DNA from: Mucilaginibacter straminoryzae
GTDB taxonomy: Bacteria; Bacteroidota; Bacteroidia; Sphingobacteriales; Sphingobacteriaceae
Assembly: GCF_022953055.1 (NCBI RefSeq)
Contig: NZ_JALJEJ010000004.1
Span: 1-64,000, forward strand
Length of the DNA: 64,000 nt
Direction of reading: 5' to 3'
The position numbers and the translations under genes are program-made. Below the pieces are notes generated by a model. That model was not told the origin of the DNA, made no database searches, and saw only the letters and a program-made list of their open reading frames with translations. The stretch's first letter is position 1. Each line of letters begins with the position of its first letter. Of this stretch, positions 52,362 to 63,106 are shown one piece after another.

Positions 52362-53459
52362 ATGGGTTTACAATGCGGTATAGTTGGTTTACCGAACGTG
52401 GGAAAATCAACGCTTTTTAACTGTTTATCAAATGCAAAGGCACAGGCGGCCAATTTTCCGTTCTGTACCATAGAGCCAAACGTAGGCGTGATTACCGTGC
52501 CGGATGAGCGTTTGACCAAACTGGCTGAACTGGTTAATCCGCAGCGCATAGTGCCTAACACCATAGAGATTGTTGACATTGCCGGCCTTGTGAAAGGTGC
52601 CAGCAAAGGCGAAGGCCTGGGCAACCAGTTTTTAGGAAACATCCGCGCTACGAATGCCATCATCCACGTTTTGCGTTGCTTTGATGACGACAACGTGATC
52701 CACGTAGATGGCTCTGTCGACCCTATCCGTGATAAAGAAATCATCGATACCGAACTTCAGCTAAAAGACCTTGAATCGGTAGAAAAGAAACTTCAAAAAG
52801 TAGAAAAGGCTGCCAAAACCGGTGATAAAGACGCTAAAAAAGCTTTTGATGTGTTAACCGTTTATCGCGAACACCTGATGTCTGGAAAATCTGCACGTAC
52901 GGCTCCGGTTATCGAAGAAGATAAAGAACACATTGAAGATCTTTGGCTGCTGACCGCAAAACCGGTAATGTACGTTTGTAACGTAGAAGAGAAATCTGTC
53001 AATACCGGCAATGCCTATGTAGAACGGGTGAAAGAAGCCGTAAGGGAAGAAAATGCACAGGTGCTGATTATCTCTGCGCAGATTGAATCTGAAATTGCAC
53101 AACTGGAAAGCTACGAAGAGCGCCAGATGTTTCTGGAAGATCTGGGCCTGGAAGAGTCTGGTGTAAATAAATTAATTAAGGCCGCTTATCATCTCTTAAA
53201 CTTAAGCACCTACTTTACCGCTGGTGTACAGGAAGTACGCGCGTGGACCATCACCAAGGGCTTTACTGCGCCGCAGGCTGCAGGTGTAATTCATAGTGAT
53301 TTCGAAAAAGGCTTTATCCGTGCCGAGGTGATCAAGTATGACGACTTTGTAAAGTACGGTTCTGAAAATGCCTGTAAAGACGCCGGTAAATTAAGCGTGG
53401 AAGGTAAAACCTATATTGTACAGGATGGCGACATTATGCACTTCAGGTTTAACGTATAA
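52362..53459 (+). CDS. ychF: Redox-regulated ribosome-associated ATPase YchF
   Basis: The 365-residue Obg-family protein prefers ATP over GTP. G1 is GIVGLPNVGKSTLFN, G3 is DIAGLVKGASKGEGLGN, and G4 reads CNVEE (NxxE in place of NKxD), the change linked to ATP preference. The C-terminal TGS-like domain has TYFTAGVQEVRAWTI and GFIRAEVI. It acts on the ribosome in translation. It is followed by a terminator 22 bases after the stop. Confidence 0.96.
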   Translation: MGLQCGIVGLPNVGKSTLFNCLSNAKAQAANFPFCTIEPNVGVITVPDERLTKLAELVNPQRIVPNTIEIVDIAGLVKGASKGEGLGNQFLGNIRATNAIIHVLRCFDDDNVIHVDGSVDPIRDKEIIDTELQLKDLESVEKKLQKVEKAAKTGDKDAKKAFDVLTVYREHLMSGKSARTAPVIEEDKEHIEDLWLLTAKPVMYVCNVEEKSVNTGNAYVERVKEAVREENAQVLIISAQIESEIAQLESYEERQMFLEDLGLEESGVNKLIKAAYHLLNLSTYFTAGVQEVRAWTITKGFTAPQAAGVIHSDFEKGFIRAEVIKYDDFVKYGSENACKDAGKLSVEGKTYIVQDGDIMHFRFNV

Positions 53460-53479
53460 TATTTTTCTGAAATAGATAT

Positions 53480-53515
53480 TAAAGGCAGGGATAGCTATCC
53501 TTGCCTTTTTTGTTT
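53480..53515 (+). terminator. Intrinsic terminator after ychF
   Basis: AAAGGCA-GGATAG / CTATCC-TGCCTTT pairs over 13 positions with one mismatch and is followed by TTTTGTTT. Confidence 0.88.
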
Positions 53516-53792
53516 CCCACCTTTTCAGTTGAATGATGAGGAAAATGTTATTCTTATTAAATTGCTCTCGTGTTTGCGTTTTACCCCTATGCAAAATAAC
53601 CCATGCTAACATGATACAACTTTTAGTATAAATGCTACAACAAGAAGCTATTACTGAACGATAAATTTGGCAGTTATAAATCTGAATTAACAAACGTATT
53701 TCTTAGAATCTGGCCGTATCCGCATTTGAGCTAACCACAAATGTGCGGTATTTGGCAAGTTGCCGCGCAACGGATTCTATCCAGGGAGAATA
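53516..53792. other. Upstream region of the sugar-symporter operon
   Basis: This region has no gene. It contains a TAAATTTG box (53662-53669) that matches TAnnTTTG, and an imperfect palindrome CCGCATTTG / CAAATGTGCGG at 53720-53748 with a 9-base centre. The palindrome lies between that box and the start at 53793, so it is a candidate operator for the carbohydrate genes. Confidence 0.4.
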
Positions 53793-55382
53793 ATGAAACA
53801 CGAAACTTTACATCTGGCAGATTATATTATCATCGCACTGGCGCTTACGGTTTCGCTAAGTATTGGTCTGCGGTTTTCAAGGGGGCAAAACTCTACCAAA
53901 AAATTCTTCGTCGCCCGCGGCTCTGTCCCTGCCTGGGCAATCGGCATGTCGCTCATGGCCACGCTCATCAGCAGTGTTACGTTTCTGGCCTACCCCGGCG
54001 AAGGCTTCTCCTCTAACTGGATCTTACTGGTACAAGGCATGATGGTGCCTATCGTGCTGTTAGTGATGGTATGGTTCATTGTGCCGCTTTACCGCCGGGT
54101 AATCGGCCTGAGTACCTATGAGTACTTCGAAAAGCGCTTCGGAACCTTCGCCCGTATGTACAGCTCGGTATCATTCGTACTCACGCATTTCTCTAAAATG
54201 GGAACGGTATTTTTCCTGCTGGCGCTGGCACTTTCTAACATGACGAATACCAACACTTTCCTGATCACCTGGGTGATCGGCGTGGTTATCGTGGTGATCA
54301 CGCTAATGGGTGGCGTAGAAGCCGTGATATGGGCAGATGTTGTGCAGGGCTTCCTGCTAATCGTTGGCGGCATCGCCTCATTCGTTATTCTGATATTTTC
54401 TATCAAAGGTGGCTTCCCCGAGCTATGGCACATTGCTACCGTTAATCATAAAAACAACTTTGGCCCTTATACCTGGGATTTCAAAAAGCTGACCTTCATC
54501 GTCATGGCGATTAACGGCGTATTTTATGCTATTCAGAAATACGGAACTGACCAAACCATGGTACAGCGATATCTGACAGCCAGAACAGACAAAGCTGCTA
54601 TCCGCGCATCACTGATGGGTGTGGCGCTGACCGTACCGTTATGGGCCTTGTTTATGTTCATCGGTACAGCGCTGTTTGCCTTCTACCAGCAGAATCCATT
54701 GCCGGCGGGCATTAAGGCCGATGCGGTGTTCCCCTATTTCATCATGACGAAATTGCCAACGGGCGTAGTCGGGTTAATTCTTGCTGCTTTGATCTCTGCC
54801 GCTATTTCCAGCCTTGGCGCCGATCTGAACTGTCTTTCTGCTATTGGCGTAGAAGACTATTATAAAAAGCTTCGCCCAAACCGCAGCGATGCCGAATACT
54901 TAAAGGCCGGTAAATGGATTGTAGTCGCCGCCGGGATAGGTTCTATTCTGATCGCCACGCTTTACATCATGTCGGGCGAGGAAGGCGTTTTGGGGATTGT
55001 ATTCACGTTGTACGCGATCTTCTCCGGCGGTATTGCAGGTATCTTCCTGTTAGGCCTGTTTAGCAGCCGGGCCAACCGCCAGGGCCTGAACATTGGTATC
55101 ATCGCCTGTATTATTTTCACCTCATATGCCTTTCTTACCTCTGCCAAAATTGGTTTAGGTGAAGACAAACATATCCTGCTCGACTTAGGAAAATACAACT
55201 TCAGCCAGCATAAATATATGCTGGGCGTTTACAGCCATTTTGTGGTGATCATCGTCGGCTATGTTGCCAGCCTGTTCTTCCCGAAACCGGATATCGACAG
55301 CAAACTGCTTTACAAAGGCTGGCGCGAATCGCGTAAGCAGGAATTAGCCGCCCAGCAGGAAAGCCTTAAACAAGCCGTATGA
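53793..55382 (+). CDS. Sodium:solute symporter (SSS family)
   Basis: This 529-residue membrane protein has about 13-14 transmembrane helices. FFVARGSVPAWAIGMSLMATLISSVTFLAYPGEGF is the family's sodium and substrate site region, and AALISAAISSLGADLNCLSA is the second sodium motif. The ATG at 53793 is preferred because a strong Shine-Dalgarno-like AGGGAGAA precedes it, unusual for this genome. It probably imports a sugar or sugar acid released by the neighbouring glycoside hydrolases. It is translationally coupled to the DUF5703 gene (ATGA). Confidence 0.9.
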   Translation: MKHETLHLADYIIIALALTVSLSIGLRFSRGQNSTKKFFVARGSVPAWAIGMSLMATLISSVTFLAYPGEGFSSNWILLVQGMMVPIVLLVMVWFIVPLYRRVIGLSTYEYFEKRFGTFARMYSSVSFVLTHFSKMGTVFFLLALALSNMTNTNTFLITWVIGVVIVVITLMGGVEAVIWADVVQGFLLIVGGIASFVILIFSIKGGFPELWHIATVNHKNNFGPYTWDFKKLTFIVMAINGVFYAIQKYGTDQTMVQRYLTARTDKAAIRASLMGVALTVPLWALFMFIGTALFAFYQQNPLPAGIKADAVFPYFIMTKLPTGVVGLILAALISAAISSLGADLNCLSAIGVEDYYKKLRPNRSDAEYLKAGKWIVVAAGIGSILIATLYIMSGEEGVLGIVFTLYAIFSGGIAGIFLLGLFSSRANRQGLNIGIIACIIFTSYAFLTSAKIGLGEDKHILLDLGKYNFSQHKYMLGVYSHFVVIIVGYVASLFFPKPDIDSKLLYKGWRESRKQELAAQQESLKQAV

Positions 55383-57694
55383 AATTAAGGCTGCTGATTT
55401 TTTTGCTGCTGTCTGCCATTCGCCCACTATTGGCGCAACCCGCTGCAGAAATCAGTAAATATGACGTGAGCTGGAACACGCCGAGTAAGAATGCAGGCGA
55501 ATCTATGCCTTGTGGCGGTGGCGATGTGGGCCTTAATGTTTGGGTAGAAAACGGCGACCTGCTCTTTTACATTGCCCGCAGCGGCACTTTCGATGAAAAC
55601 AATACGATGCTCAAACTGGGGCGAGTACGTATCAAACTCAGCCCAAGCCCTTTAAACGGGCAGCAATTCGAACAAAAGCTAAGTCTGCGAGGTGGTTCCG
55701 TAATTGTAAAAGCCGCTAACGGCAATCTTTCATCTGCCATTAAGATCTGGGTAGATGTACACCGCCCGGTTATTTCCGTCGAAATAAAATCCAGCAAGCC
55801 TGTTACTGCTACTGCCGCCTATGAAAGCTGGCGGTATAAAGACCGGCCGGTGAAGGGGCGCGAGAATAACCAGGATTCGTACAAGTGGGAGGCGAATGTA
55901 AACGTAAAGACGCTGAAAGATAGCATTCGCTTTGCCGAAAGCGGCGTAGAATTCTATCACCATAACCTGGACACCTCTGTTTTCGACGCGACTGTGCGGC
56001 AGCAAGGACTGTCAGGCATTAAGCAGCAGCTTTATAACCCGCTTTACCGGCTAACCTTTGGCGGAAGAATGACCGGCGAGCGCATGAAGCCCGGTAATAC
56101 TTACACCGGCACTTACCGGAATACCGACTTTAAAGGGTGGACACTGCAAAACATCCGCCCTACGAAGACAACCAACCTGAAGATCTACCTGAATACTGCT
56201 GATAGCTGCACGGTTGAGCAATGGCGAACGGGTTTAAACAAAGTAATTGCAGAAGCAGCACATAACAAGGCATCGGCGTGGAAAGCCACGGCAAACTGGT
56301 GGAAAGCCTACTGGTATAGAAGCTTCATCAACATCAACCCTACAAATGCAGACACTTCTAATGTAGCCTGGCAGGCAGGGCGTAATTATCAATTGTTCCG
56401 TTACATGCTGGGCTGCAATGCTTATGGGCACTACCCTACCAAATTTAACGGAGGATTATTCACTGTCGACCCTGCTTATACAGATACCGCGTACCGTTTT
56501 ACACCCGATTTTAGAAACTGGGGCGGCGGTACCATGACAGCACAAAACCAACGGTTGGTTTACTGGCCCATGCTAAAGAATGGCGACTTTGACCTGATGC
56601 TGCCGCAGTTTGCGTTTTACCTGCGTTTGTTAAAGAACGCCGAGTTAAGAAGCAAATTTTACTGGGGGCACAACGGGGCCTGTTTTGTGGAGCAACTCGA
56701 GAACTTTGGCCTACCAAACCGTGCCGAGTATGGCCTGAAACGTCCGCCTAACTTCGATAAGGGCCTGGAATACAACGCCTGGTTGGAATATGAATGGGAT
56801 ACCGTTATTGAATTTTGCCTGATGATGCTGGAAACGGAACGTTATAACGGCAGTAACATCCAAACCTATATCCCCTTCATTGAAAGCTGCCTCACCTTTT
56901 TTGACGAACACTACCAGTACCTGGCCAAACAGCGTGGTAATAAGGCTTTAGATGGCTCGGGGCATTTGGTACTCTTTCCCGGTTCTGGTGGCGAGACCTA
57001 TAAGATGGCTTATAATTCTACCTCTACCATTGCCGCACTGCGTACGGTATTAACACGCCTGTTGGCATTGCCTGACGGATATTTAAACAACGAGCAGAAA
57101 CAACAATGGCAGCAGATGTTGCAGCGCATACCGCCTTTAAATTATACCGAGATAAACGGGCACAAAACTATTGCCCCTGCCCTCACCTGGCAACGCATTA
57201 ACAATACTGAAACTACGCAGCTATACCCGGTATTTCCCTGGGAAATTTACGGCGTAGGCAAACCCGATTTAGAGACGGCTTTGAATACCTGGAAGTATGA
57301 TACCCTGGCAATTAAGTTCAGGAGCGGTAAGGGCTGGAAACAGGATAATATTTTTGCAGCAAGATTGGGACTGACAAACGAAGCGGCAGAGCTGACACTC
57401 TTTAAGCTCAAAAATTCGGGAAGAAGATTCCCTGCATTCTGGGGCCCTGGCTACGATTGGGTGCCCGACCATAACTGGGGCGGCAGCGGCATGATCGGGT
57501 TACAGGAAATGCTGCTTCAAACCAACGACCGGAAAATCTACCTGTTCCCGGCATGGCCAAAAGACTGGAACGTACATTTTAAGCTGCACGCACCTTACAA
57601 CACTACTGTAGAGGCAACCCTGACCAACGGCAAGGTTACCTCTTTAAAAGTATTCCCCAAAGAACGCGAGAAGGATGTGATCAGCGCCTATTAA
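55379..57694 (+). CDS. DUF5703 glycoside-hydrolase-like protein
   Basis: This 771-residue secreted protein has a signal peptide (MKLRLLIFLLLSAIRPLLAQ). The N-terminal domain YDVSWNTPSKNAGESMPCGGGDVGLNVWVENGDLLFYIARS is the DUF5703 pattern. The C-terminal half is likely an alpha-alpha barrel like GH95-type enzymes, with GSGGETYKMAYNSTSTIAALRTVL and FPAFWGPGYDWVPDHNWGGSGMIGLQEMLL. Substrate is unknown. It overlaps the symporter gene by four bases and the convergent GH127 gene by four bases. Confidence 0.85.
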   Translation: MKLRLLIFLLLSAIRPLLAQPAAEISKYDVSWNTPSKNAGESMPCGGGDVGLNVWVENGDLLFYIARSGTFDENNTMLKLGRVRIKLSPSPLNGQQFEQKLSLRGGSVIVKAANGNLSSAIKIWVDVHRPVISVEIKSSKPVTATAAYESWRYKDRPVKGRENNQDSYKWEANVNVKTLKDSIRFAESGVEFYHHNLDTSVFDATVRQQGLSGIKQQLYNPLYRLTFGGRMTGERMKPGNTYTGTYRNTDFKGWTLQNIRPTKTTNLKIYLNTADSCTVEQWRTGLNKVIAEAAHNKASAWKATANWWKAYWYRSFININPTNADTSNVAWQAGRNYQLFRYMLGCNAYGHYPTKFNGGLFTVDPAYTDTAYRFTPDFRNWGGGTMTAQNQRLVYWPMLKNGDFDLMLPQFAFYLRLLKNAELRSKFYWGHNGACFVEQLENFGLPNRAEYGLKRPPNFDKGLEYNAWLEYEWDTVIEFCLMMLETERYNGSNIQTYIPFIESCLTFFDEHYQYLAKQRGNKALDGSGHLVLFPGSGGETYKMAYNSTSTIAALRTVLTRLLALPDGYLNNEQKQQWQQMLQRIPPLNYTEINGHKTIAPALTWQRINNTETTQLYPVFPWEIYGVGKPDLETALNTWKYDTLAIKFRSGKGWKQDNIFAARLGLTNEAAELTLFKLKNSGRRFPAFWGPGYDWVPDHNWGGSGMIGLQEMLLQTNDRKIYLFPAWPKDWNVHFKLHAPYNTTVEATLTNGKVTSLKVFPKEREKDVISAY

Positions 57695-59715
57695 CGATCA
57701 ACCGGTATCCAGGTTTCCATGGCGGTATGGCCGCGGTTACCCCATGCGTAATAAGGGATCAGGCTGATGCTGATCTTCTCTGCCGGTTTTGCACCTACTT
57801 CCTGGTAAAGCTGGTTATTCCAGTTCTTCGCCGGTCTTAAATCAGCCTCGCCGGTTAAAGCGACTATCTCGGTATTGGCTACCTGTATTGTTTTGGGGCG
57901 AAGGTTTACACCAGTCGGAATAGCCACATTGCTGATCACCGCTTGCGAAGGCAGATCTACCCCTTCCAGGCAATAGACTACCGGTCCGCGTTTTACAGCC
58001 ACCTGGTTGCGCGTTTCTTCCACCAAGGGGTTACTTTCCATTAATGTTGCAGGCATATCCATCACCAACTCAACACGGTCGCCTTTTTTCCATTTGCGCT
58101 TCACTTGGGCATAAGTACCGCCTGTTAAGCTGCTATTTTGCGCTTCGCCGTTTACTTTTAAGTCAGCTTGTTTGCACCAACCCGGAATGCGTAAAAACAA
58201 AGCAAATTCTTTACCTGAAGTTTCATCCATGGTCAGCGTAACTTTGCCATTCCAGGGGTAATCTGTCACCTGGCTTAATTTAATCTTGCCGCCGTCCTTC
58301 AATGTAGTTTGCAGGTTATTCGCACCATATAGATTTACCCATAAACCCTCATCTGATGTACTGTACATATAGTCGCTGATCTCGGCAATGGTTCGCACCA
58401 CATTCGGCGGGCAGCAGTTAGAAAGCTTAATGTAACCTACCCTATCCTTAGACCAGCGTTGTTTAAAAGGCAAATCATCAGAATAACTCAGCGGGTTGGT
58501 ATATAAGAAGTTTTTACCGTTTAAGCTAATGCCAGAGAGCACGCTATTGTATAACGCCAGCTCCATCACATCGGCATACTGCGCTTTGCCGGTTGCCTGT
58601 AGCATGCGCCAGTTCCAGAGCACATTACCAATATTGGCGCAGGTTTCATTATGGGCAGTAAAATTTGGCAACTGGTAATCGCGCCCATAGGCCTGGTGTA
58701 TCTTCTGCACATCTGTTGGGTTGTAAGAAGTTCCATCCGGAGAAACGCCGTCATACAGGGCACCGCAGCCACCGGTAATATACATTTTGCGGTATACCAC
58801 ATCATTCCACATGCGGTCGAGTGTGTTTAAGATCGATGTGTCGCCCGTTTCGGTGTAGACATCAGCCGCACCAGCAAACAGGTAATTCGCCCTTACCGCA
58901 TGCCCCATGGCTGACTGCTGCTTGCGCAAAGGAATACGGTCCTGGTTATCGTCCGTCCCTTCCGGCGCAGTGCCACGGATGTCAATCAGGTTCTTAGCCA
59001 GTTGCAGGTATTTAGGGTTATGCGTGGTACGGTACATTTCTACCACGCCCATATAATGCGATGGGCAAATGGCATTTCTTGCCAGTTCCGGCGTGGCTGT
59101 TTTGTAGAAGTTATAGAGAAAGTCTGTTGCCTTGACAGCCACGTTCAGCAAGGTGGTTTTGCCGGTAACGCGGTAATGCACGCAAGCAGTGGTCATTAAA
59201 TGACCAAGGTTATAGGCCTCGAAATTCAGCTTATCGCCGAAGGTTTGCGCATTGCCTTTTTTTCGTTCGGCAATAATTGTTGGTGTGTGGATGTAGCCGT
59301 CGGCCCGTTGCGCTTTTGCAATTACGGCAATAGCCTGATCCATCATTTTATCCAGCGCAGGGTCGTGCGTAGTGGCATACATCATGGCCATGCCTTCCAG
59401 CAACTTGTAGAAGTCGCCATCATGAAACGGTGGCCCAGAATGCGATCCGGTATCCAGCCCGGCAGCTATCTTAAAGTTTTCATAGGCGTGGCTGATCTTC
59501 GGATCAGTATAAATCCGCCAGAGATTTGGTATCATGGAATCTTTACACACCCTGAACCTGTCTGCCCAAAAACCGGTCGTCCATTTTACATCGCCCATAT
59601 CCACGCTGCTTAATTTAGCATACGGACTGGCCGATGTGTTTACCAGGGCTTTCTTTTGCCCGTACGAGGCAGCGCAAACAATCGCCAGAAACAATACAAC
59701 AAATAGCTTTCTCAT
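57691..59715 (-). CDS. GH127 beta-L-arabinofuranosidase family protein
   Basis: This 674-residue secreted protein (signal MRKLFVVLFLAIVCAASYG) belongs to the former DUF1680 family. The zinc/catalytic cysteine site is visible: HNETCANIGNVLWNW (Glu and Cys) and KLSNCCPPNVVRTIAEI (adjacent Cys pair). Enzymes of this family remove beta-L-arabinofuranose from plant glycans. It is the last gene of the minus-strand operon, four bases after the GH106 gene. Confidence 0.92.
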   Translation of the reverse strand: MRKLFVVLFLAIVCAASYGQKKALVNTSASPYAKLSSVDMGDVKWTTGFWADRFRVCKDSMIPNLWRIYTDPKISHAYENFKIAAGLDTGSHSGPPFHDGDFYKLLEGMAMMYATTHDPALDKMMDQAIAVIAKAQRADGYIHTPTIIAERKKGNAQTFGDKLNFEAYNLGHLMTTACVHYRVTGKTTLLNVAVKATDFLYNFYKTATPELARNAICPSHYMGVVEMYRTTHNPKYLQLAKNLIDIRGTAPEGTDDNQDRIPLRKQQSAMGHAVRANYLFAGAADVYTETGDTSILNTLDRMWNDVVYRKMYITGGCGALYDGVSPDGTSYNPTDVQKIHQAYGRDYQLPNFTAHNETCANIGNVLWNWRMLQATGKAQYADVMELALYNSVLSGISLNGKNFLYTNPLSYSDDLPFKQRWSKDRVGYIKLSNCCPPNVVRTIAEISDYMYSTSDEGLWVNLYGANNLQTTLKDGGKIKLSQVTDYPWNGKVTLTMDETSGKEFALFLRIPGWCKQADLKVNGEAQNSSLTGGTYAQVKRKWKKGDRVELVMDMPATLMESNPLVEETRNQVAVKRGPVVYCLEGVDLPSQAVISNVAIPTGVNLRPKTIQVANTEIVALTGEADLRPAKNWNNQLYQEVGAKPAEKISISLIPYYAWGNRGHTAMETWIPVDR

Positions 59716-59719
59716 CTTC

Positions 59720-62700
59720 TTAATTATCCGTTTTTAATAGCCTTACCGGGCCTAAAAGCCCGGCAGGCAGCAAAGCTTTATTTTCTAACCGATAGGGCGC
59801 ATTCGTCCAGGTGAGGCGCTTCTCCTCGGGTTGGTTATGGTCGCCCATGATGCGGTTGGCCCAGGTATTGGTTACCTGAATTTCCAGTTGATTCATGCCG
59901 GGTTTTAAAGCTTTAGTGATGTCAACGCGGTAAGGAGGTGTCCACGCGTTACCACAATCCACACCATTGACGATTACAGTAGCTAGGTTAGTCACCTTAC
60001 CTAAATCGATATATGTTTTGCCAGAACCGCTGTTCTTAAAGTTGAACTGTTGCCGGTAAACCGCCGTACCGGAGTAATACTTCACGCTGTCATTCATACT
60101 CTTCGACCAGTCGCTCAACCCATTAAATACTACGGGAGATTTTGGTCCGCGCATTTTTGCATCAAACTGAACTTGCCATTTTTGTTCCAGGGTTTGAATC
60201 GGGGTAAAGTGATTCCAGTTATCCCCCTTGTTTGAGGCCTTACCCAAAGCGGGCTTCCTAAGCACGACGAATAACGCCTGAGACGGATCGAACTTTAAAG
60301 TGAGACTGGTTTGTTTTGATGAAGTGCGATACTGTTTAGCCTGTTGGATGGTGCCCGTAAGCGGATCGAAAATTTCGGGAACACGGTTACCCACACGCAG
60401 GCTAATGCTAACAGTTCGTCCCGCGTCCTGCTGATTCGATATAAAATACAAGTCGAAACCTTCGCCCTGGCGGTGCGCCCACGCTAGATCATTCACCGGA
60501 TGACCTGCGGAATCCGTCGCTGAAAAATCTCTCGCTAAACCCACACTTTCAAAAGTTTCTTGCTGATATGCCCCTTTTAATACGTTCTGATAAGCAGCTA
60601 ATTCCTTACCTGCCTGTGCAACAGTTGCGTCGTCGGACATTCCGGGAGCTTTTTCCAATGCTGTCGCCAAAACTATTTTTAAGCCCTGTTTAGCCAATGC
60701 AGTTAATTTTTTTGCTACCTCCGGCGAAATGTTGCCAGCCTGCGGATTCATCGGTATATCGCCTGGGACAATCAAAATGTTATAGGCCGCGCCGCCGGGT
60801 AAAATCATTTTACCGTCTTTCACCTGCGCCAGCCTGAGCAAGGCATCCTTATTGAAAGAATCATACTGGTAACCTCTTAGTGGATCAATCCATTTTTCGG
60901 GATCGGCCATATTGGCGCTGCTGGTCACACCATCAGGAATGGTTCTCAGCGGTAAACCCTTATTCGCCAGGCGAACCTGCTCTGTAGCTACCCGCTCCTG
61001 ACCAAAAATACCCGGCAGCGTATTCACCAAACGGTAAGGCAAAATAGAACGTCTGGGTGTTTCTTCACCAGTGAATACCGCCAGATCTGTTACCGGATGC
61101 CCCAGTTGCAGCAAGGCCTGGCACCTGGTAAGATACTCCACCCAGGCCTTCGCGGGCTTGTACCAGGTTTGGTCGCGCTGAAAATACAAGCCTATGCCAT
61201 CCAGTGTCATTCCCGGTTTTCGATCAAGCCATGGGTTTAGTACGTTGACGTGGAAGGTCAGCCTGTTCATGCCAGCGGCCAGGTTACGGTCGGCCAAAGC
61301 TTTTAGCATGGCCGGATGTTCATCCCACACGGTTCGCAACTCGGTAAAGCCCTCTGCCTGGATGATATTCTTCCCATAAATGTGCCCGCCCGAAATCGCA
61401 TCCAACATATCGTTAGGTTTATCGTGTGTCGGGCTGCGTAACCAGAATTCGCCCATCGGAACGTCTACCATGCTATAATGCAACAAGCCATCGCTCGTCA
61501 TGGTAGGCGCAACGCTTTCCGCATTAAACTGGCAACCGTTCTGGTGGGCCAGTTTTGCCAGCGTACCATAAAATTTATCACGAACCAGTTCTGCGATGGT
61601 TTCCCGAACGTCGCTTAATACTTTTTCAGAAACCGTTGCACTTTCTACCGGCAAGCCAACCATCACGGGTAGATAAGCCATTAAATCGTAACCGCGCCGC
61701 GCTTTAAACTCGGCTGCAAAATTGTCCGACCAGTTTTGGCTGCCGCATTCCCAGCTATCAATGTAAAAGTTTTTAATCACCTTTCGCGCCAACTCTGGTC
61801 CGCATTGGCGCAAGGCTTCACCAAACCACTTGTTAAACTGCAATTCTGCCGCGGCAGGATTAAACTTATCGCATTCCAGGCCTATGCCACCCCCACCCGT
61901 GGCATTGGTATGCCCGGTAGAAGTATGACCTATCCGTACAACTACCCAGTCGCCGGCAGGAACATTCCAATTCAAGCGACCGGCTTTATCCAGTTTGTCC
62001 GTCAGGTCTATAATCTTATCTTTGGGTATACACAATTCGTCGGGCAGTTGCAGTGCGGTAGAACGCTCACTCACTCGCCACACTTCGCCCGTTTTTCCTT
62101 CATACTGATGAATCCTGGGCTCTGAAGACAATTCTATCGCGTTGATCTTGAGGCTTTGCTTCCACTTGGCAAAATCAAGATCTTCGGCACCGGGTTCAGA
62201 ACCTTCTTTATCATAAACCAACCGGTAAAAACGGGCTGTGGTGGTGGGAATAACATTGGTGACCGGTGCATCTCCATCCTGCCAGCCATGTCGTGGCGCT
62301 TTCAGTTGCGTTAGTGTCCGAAAGGCTTTACCATCATCACTCACTTCAATTGTCAACCTTTCTGCCTGGTAATTTGGTGCAGCACTGCGAATCTGTAAAG
62401 AGCGGCAGGTAAAGGGCTCTTTAAATCCCAGCTGAATCCAACAGGGATCGCTACTGCTGAAGGTTTTCTTATTACCTTTTTCAACCAGAAACTGCGGATC
62501 AATATCCTTTACGCTGGTTGTCACTTTGGGTACCTGCTTATAAGAAGTTACGCCCGAACCGGGCAAAGCCGGGTAAGCCAGTATTTTAATGTCGTGGTAG
62601 TAATCTTTGTAATGTGCAGGCGTAATTAAGGTATCAGTAAACGTTGTGCCGCCCTTCACCCGGGTTTGGCTCGAAACCACCTTCTGCATAGAAAGCTGAG

Positions 62701-63103
62701 GCGTTATCCAGGGACCACCAGCCAGCGCAAAGCCATCAGAATCATGGATACCCAATTCCAGCCCCAACCTGCCGGCTTCCTGCACGGCGAACTTGACCAT
62801 ACCCCACCACTCCGGCGTTAACTGAACAACCAGCGGATTAATATAAGGCGGATTAGCAGGCGGTTTAATACAGACCAGGTAAGCCGCGCCTATGCCTTCC
62901 TGCTTCATGGCTTCCAGGTCTGCCGTAATTCCTTCGCGGGTCACCGCACCCTGCATCCAGTACCATAACACTCTCGGTTTTGCAGCGGCGGAGGGGTGAA
63001 GAAAAGCCCGGGTGACAACATCAGCGGGAGCAGTACCTTTTTTCTGCCCCATCCCGTTCAGGCAGGCAACTAAGATCAGCGCAAGTAAAGCCAACTTTTT
63101 CAT
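59720..63103 (-). CDS. GH106-type alpha-L-rhamnosidase family protein
   Basis: This 1127-residue secreted protein has a signal MKKLALLALILVACLNGMG. Its N-terminal barrel opens with FLHPSAAAKPRVLWYWMQGAVTREGITADLEAMKQEGIGAAYL, typical of GH106. It contains the internal segment GGGGIGLECDKFNPAAAELQFNKWF. A C-terminal beta-sandwich (TYIDLGKVTNLATVIVNGVDCGNAWTPPYRVDIT) ends the protein. Known members hydrolyse alpha-L-rhamnose of pectin. It lies 3 bases after the GH2 gene and 4 before GH127. Confidence 0.87.
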   Translation of the reverse strand: MKKLALLALILVACLNGMGQKKGTAPADVVTRAFLHPSAAAKPRVLWYWMQGAVTREGITADLEAMKQEGIGAAYLVCIKPPANPPYINPLVVQLTPEWWGMVKFAVQEAGRLGLELGIHDSDGFALAGGPWITPQLSMQKVVSSQTRVKGGTTFTDTLITPAHYKDYYHDIKILAYPALPGSGVTSYKQVPKVTTSVKDIDPQFLVEKGNKKTFSSSDPCWIQLGFKEPFTCRSLQIRSAAPNYQAERLTIEVSDDGKAFRTLTQLKAPRHGWQDGDAPVTNVIPTTTARFYRLVYDKEGSEPGAEDLDFAKWKQSLKINAIELSSEPRIHQYEGKTGEVWRVSERSTALQLPDELCIPKDKIIDLTDKLDKAGRLNWNVPAGDWVVVRIGHTSTGHTNATGGGGIGLECDKFNPAAAELQFNKWFGEALRQCGPELARKVIKNFYIDSWECGSQNWSDNFAAEFKARRGYDLMAYLPVMVGLPVESATVSEKVLSDVRETIAELVRDKFYGTLAKLAHQNGCQFNAESVAPTMTSDGLLHYSMVDVPMGEFWLRSPTHDKPNDMLDAISGGHIYGKNIIQAEGFTELRTVWDEHPAMLKALADRNLAAGMNRLTFHVNVLNPWLDRKPGMTLDGIGLYFQRDQTWYKPAKAWVEYLTRCQALLQLGHPVTDLAVFTGEETPRRSILPYRLVNTLPGIFGQERVATEQVRLANKGLPLRTIPDGVTSSANMADPEKWIDPLRGYQYDSFNKDALLRLAQVKDGKMILPGGAAYNILIVPGDIPMNPQAGNISPEVAKKLTALAKQGLKIVLATALEKAPGMSDDATVAQAGKELAAYQNVLKGAYQQETFESVGLARDFSATDSAGHPVNDLAWAHRQGEGFDLYFISNQQDAGRTVSISLRVGNRVPEIFDPLTGTIQQAKQYRTSSKQTSLTLKFDPSQALFVVLRKPALGKASNKGDNWNHFTPIQTLEQKWQVQFDAKMRGPKSPVVFNGLSDWSKSMNDSVKYYSGTAVYRQQFNFKNSGSGKTYIDLGKVTNLATVIVNGVDCGNAWTPPYRVDITKALKPGMNQLEIQVTNTWANRIMGDHNQPEEKRLTWTNAPYRLENKALLPAGLLGPVRLLKTDN

Positions 63104-63106
63104 ACC